This document shows positions 62,235 through 64,000 of a DNA stretch of 64,000 nucleotides, in pieces; positions within the stretch are counted from its first letter, which is position 1; each line of letters begins with the position of its first letter. The DNA lies in NCBI RefSeq assembly GCF_003065405.1, contig NZ_CP026947.1, positions 1,798,001 through 1,862,000 on the forward strand. The letters are read 5' to 3'. This DNA comes from Corynebacterium yudongzhengii (GTDB lineage Bacteria; Actinomycetota; Actinomycetes; Mycobacteriales; Mycobacteriaceae). Both the position numbers and the translations under genes were made by a program. The notes beneath the pieces are model-generated. The model was not told the DNA's origin and ran no database searches. It saw only the letters and a list, made by a program, of their open reading frames with translations.

Positions 62235-62894
62235 ATGCAAACCTTGTACCTAACAAAGGTCCCGGTCCATTCGCTTTTGAACCGTCAAGTCAGCAACGGA
62301 AATAAAACCTGGGACATCAATTCGCCACGGTTCCGGCATCGTGCAGTGATGGGGTTATTCGGCGAGCTCGGACAGTCGCCTCGACAGAGCAACAGTATTC
62401 TTTTCCGCCTTGATCGGGTTCCGGGGCAGACGCCCTTCTTTCTTGTGCAATCCGATATCCAACCCACAAATATCGCCGATGTGGATGGCGTGGAAACCCG
62501 GGAGCTCGGGCAGGTTCCCGGTGCCGGTCAGACGGTTGTCTTTCGCATCGCTGTGAACGCAATTCGAAGAAAGACGATCGAGGAAGCCGGCAGGAAAAAA
62601 ACCCGAACCTCAAGCGTTCCCTACGATCATGATGAAGGGGCAAGAGCGAGGGGTGAAACTGCGTTAACCCCGTGGCTGGAGAACAAGCTGGCCGGTGCGT
62701 TGACGCAGATGCAGGTGACCAACCACGTTCGTGATGTTTTGCGCGAATCCAAGAAGGGCATGGCGCTGCAGGTAGACACGATCGATGGTGTTGGCGTTGT
62801 AGACGATCCTGAAACGCTCGCCCACCTTATCCATGCGGGCGTGGGACGTGAAAAGTCTTATGGCTGCGGCCTGCTGAGCGTGAGGCCGGTCTAG
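62235..62894 (+). CDS. cas6e: CRISPR-Cas type I-E protein Cas6e (CasE, crRNA endonuclease)
   Basis: The RNase that cuts pre-crRNA and stays on the 3' hairpin, 219 residues. ATG 62235 (MQTLYLTKV) follows AGAAGGAACACG; a longer frame to 62211 lacks support. The catalytic His is probably in RFRHRAVMGLF, and the C-terminal G-rich loop is GVGREKSYGCGLLSV. Normally this gene follows cas5e; here it is on the other strand with cas3. Its TAG shares a base with the cas3 GTG. Confidence 0.93.
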   Translation: MQTLYLTKVPVHSLLNRQVSNGNKTWDINSPRFRHRAVMGLFGELGQSPRQSNSILFRLDRVPGQTPFFLVQSDIQPTNIADVDGVETRELGQVPGAGQTVVFRIAVNAIRRKTIEEAGRKKTRTSSVPYDHDEGARARGETALTPWLENKLAGALTQMQVTNHVRDVLRESKKGMALQVDTIDGVGVVDDPETLAHLIHAGVGREKSYGCGLLSVRPV

Positions 62895-64000
62895 TGCGCA
62901 CACACGAAGAGCTCTGGGCAAAGAAAGACGGCTTGGATCACACGTACCCGCTGCTTGCCCATCTCCTGGATTCTGCTGCTATGGGCGCGTTTCTCTACCA
63001 GCATTGGCTGAGGCCAGGCCTCCGCAATCTCATCGAAAAAGAGCTGGGCACTGACACTGAAAAAATCGTGTCATGGGTTATCGGTACCCATGACATCGGT
63101 AAAGCCAACCCGATCTTCCAATTTCAGCCCACTCAGAGCGATGACTCCTGGGCGGAGATCAGGAATGGGATCCGCAACAGCGGTTTCTATGAGCCGGTTC
63201 AGTCTAAGCAGCTGGACCGGTGGCTTCGGCTATCACGGGAGCTGAAACGACACGAAAAGATCTCGGCGTTAGACCTCTCTGGAGGCAATCTCGCGGCCAT
63301 CAATCTCGGCGAGGCCTGGAGGCTCGTGCCTCCCATGGCACACCACGGGTATTTCTCCGTTCCGCTGCAGGCAGCTCGAAAACCGCAAAAGCAAGCGGCT
63401 AGGCAGCTCATGGAATCACCCGGCTGGGCAGAGGCCCGCCGGGATCTTAAGGATGCACTTTCTACCGCCATTGGCGTCAGAATTGACGATGCCCCTAAGA
63501 AGGTCTCCCCCACTGTGACCATCTTGATCAGCGGGCTGACTGTTCTGGCGGATCGGCTTGCCTCCAACCAGGCATGGATAGCGGAAACGCTCGCCAGAGA
63601 CTTAAGCCTGAGCGATCCTGAAACCTGGTATCAGGTGCAACGAGAAGCAGCTAAACCTTATGTCGCCCGGGAATTAGGCCTGTACCAGGGATGGGAATCC
63701 CAGGAAGAAGCAGAACACGATATCCTGCGCGGCCGAAGTCCCCGGGAGGTCCAGGAGAAGGTACGGGACGCAGGCGATGGCCTCGTCGCCGTCATGGCCC
63801 CCACTGGGTGCGGTAAGACAGAAGCTGCCCTTCTGCGGCATGCGCAAAAAGATGAACGCCTGCTGTTTCTGCTTCCCACCCAGGCGACCACCAATGCTCT
63901 CATGCGCCGTGTTCAGCGGGCCTATGCGAACACACCAAACGTTGCGTCGCTGGCGCACGGGCTCGCCAGCGTGGAAGACTTCTACACCACTCCTGTCGTT
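62894..64000 (+). CDS. cas3: CRISPR-Cas nuclease-helicase Cas3, 5' part (runs off the window)
   Basis: At least 369 residues from GTG 62894, which overlaps the cas6e stop. Cas3 is recruited by Cascade and degrades the invader. HD-nuclease ligands are seen in YPLLAHLLDSAAMGAF and VIGTHDIGKANPIFQFQ. The superfamily-2 helicase begins with Walker A APTGCGKTEAALL at about residue 300. The remaining helicase motifs lie past the window edge. The GTG start and overlap indicate translational coupling to cas6e. Confidence 0.94.
   Translation, partial: MRTHEELWAKKDGLDHTYPLLAHLLDSAAMGAFLYQHWLRPGLRNLIEKELGTDTEKIVSWVIGTHDIGKANPIFQFQPTQSDDSWAEIRNGIRNSGFYEPVQSKQLDRWLRLSRELKRHEKISALDLSGGNLAAINLGEAWRLVPPMAHHGYFSVPLQAARKPQKQAARQLMESPGWAEARRDLKDALSTAIGVRIDDAPKKVSPTVTILISGLTVLADRLASNQAWIAETLARDLSLSDPETWYQVQREAAKPYVARELGLYQGWESQEEAEHDILRGRSPREVQEKVRDAGDGLVAVMAPTGCGKTEAALLRHAQKDERLLFLLPTQATTNALMRRVQRAYANTPNVASLAHGLASVEDFYTTPVV

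Overview
The window reads as a chromosome segment of a high-GC Corynebacterium. The evidence is the prfB-ftsE-ftsX-smpB-ssrA neighbourhood with hisN beside it, a DtxR-type iron box, an actinobacterial rRNA operon with BoxA elements, and a tmRNA tag of AEKNSQRDYALAA. I cannot fix the species. Much of the window is accessory DNA littered with IS256, IS630, IS3, IS30 and IS5 elements, whole and broken.

Layout. 1-2917: two IS256-family copies joined head to head. 2938-7934: sialic acid catabolism (nagB, nanA, nanK, nanE, a GntR repressor, and the front part of a sodium/solute symporter cut off by an IS630 remnant). 8.5-9.7 kb: gene debris and a cluster of interspersed repeats. 9.8-15.5 kb: one rRNA operon on the minus strand (16S-23S-5S). 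15.7-19.8 kb: iron-siderophore ABC importer. 19.9-21.2 kb: a DoxX-like protein and a DUF4261-like protein. 21.3-27.9 kb: a tightly coupled hyuA-hyuB-dctPQM operon (hydantoinase/oxoprolinase-type enzyme plus TRAP transporter). 27.9-31.6 kb: an ATP-grasp remnant, an IS256 element and a DASS carboxylate transporter. 32.2-40.3 kb: conserved core (ssrA, an AbgT transporter, an SDR, smpB, ftsX, ftsE, prfB, two inositol-phosphatase-family genes). 40.3-40.9 kb: tandem repeats with a period of about 199 bp. 41.0-46.0 kb: a second DASS transporter with a cyclic-nucleotide-domain histidine kinase and a single-domain response regulator, then a frameshifted MFS gene. 46.0-57.7 kb: an IS graveyard holding remnants of a ThiF-like/MccF-like peptide-nucleotide antibiotic locus, an alcohol dehydrogenase, a type I methylase and other genes. 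58.0-64.0 kb: a type I-E CRISPR-Cas effector set with cas6e-cas3 divergent from cse1-cse2-cas7-cas5. No CRISPR array and no cas1/cas2 lie inside the window.

The most interesting reconstruction is at 49.1-52.4 kb. Removing one IS3 element together with one copy of its GTAT target duplication restores a ThiF-family C-terminus. It carries a second CxxC pair and stops one base before an intact MccF-like S66 peptidase, with an ABC-exporter membrane domain downstream. This looks like the remnant of a microcin-C-like or other ThiF-dependent RiPP cluster.

Three otherwise sound genes (nanK, the MFS gene, the alcohol dehydrogenase) are each broken by one base in a homopolymer run. This may be assembly error, so their pseudogene status is provisional.
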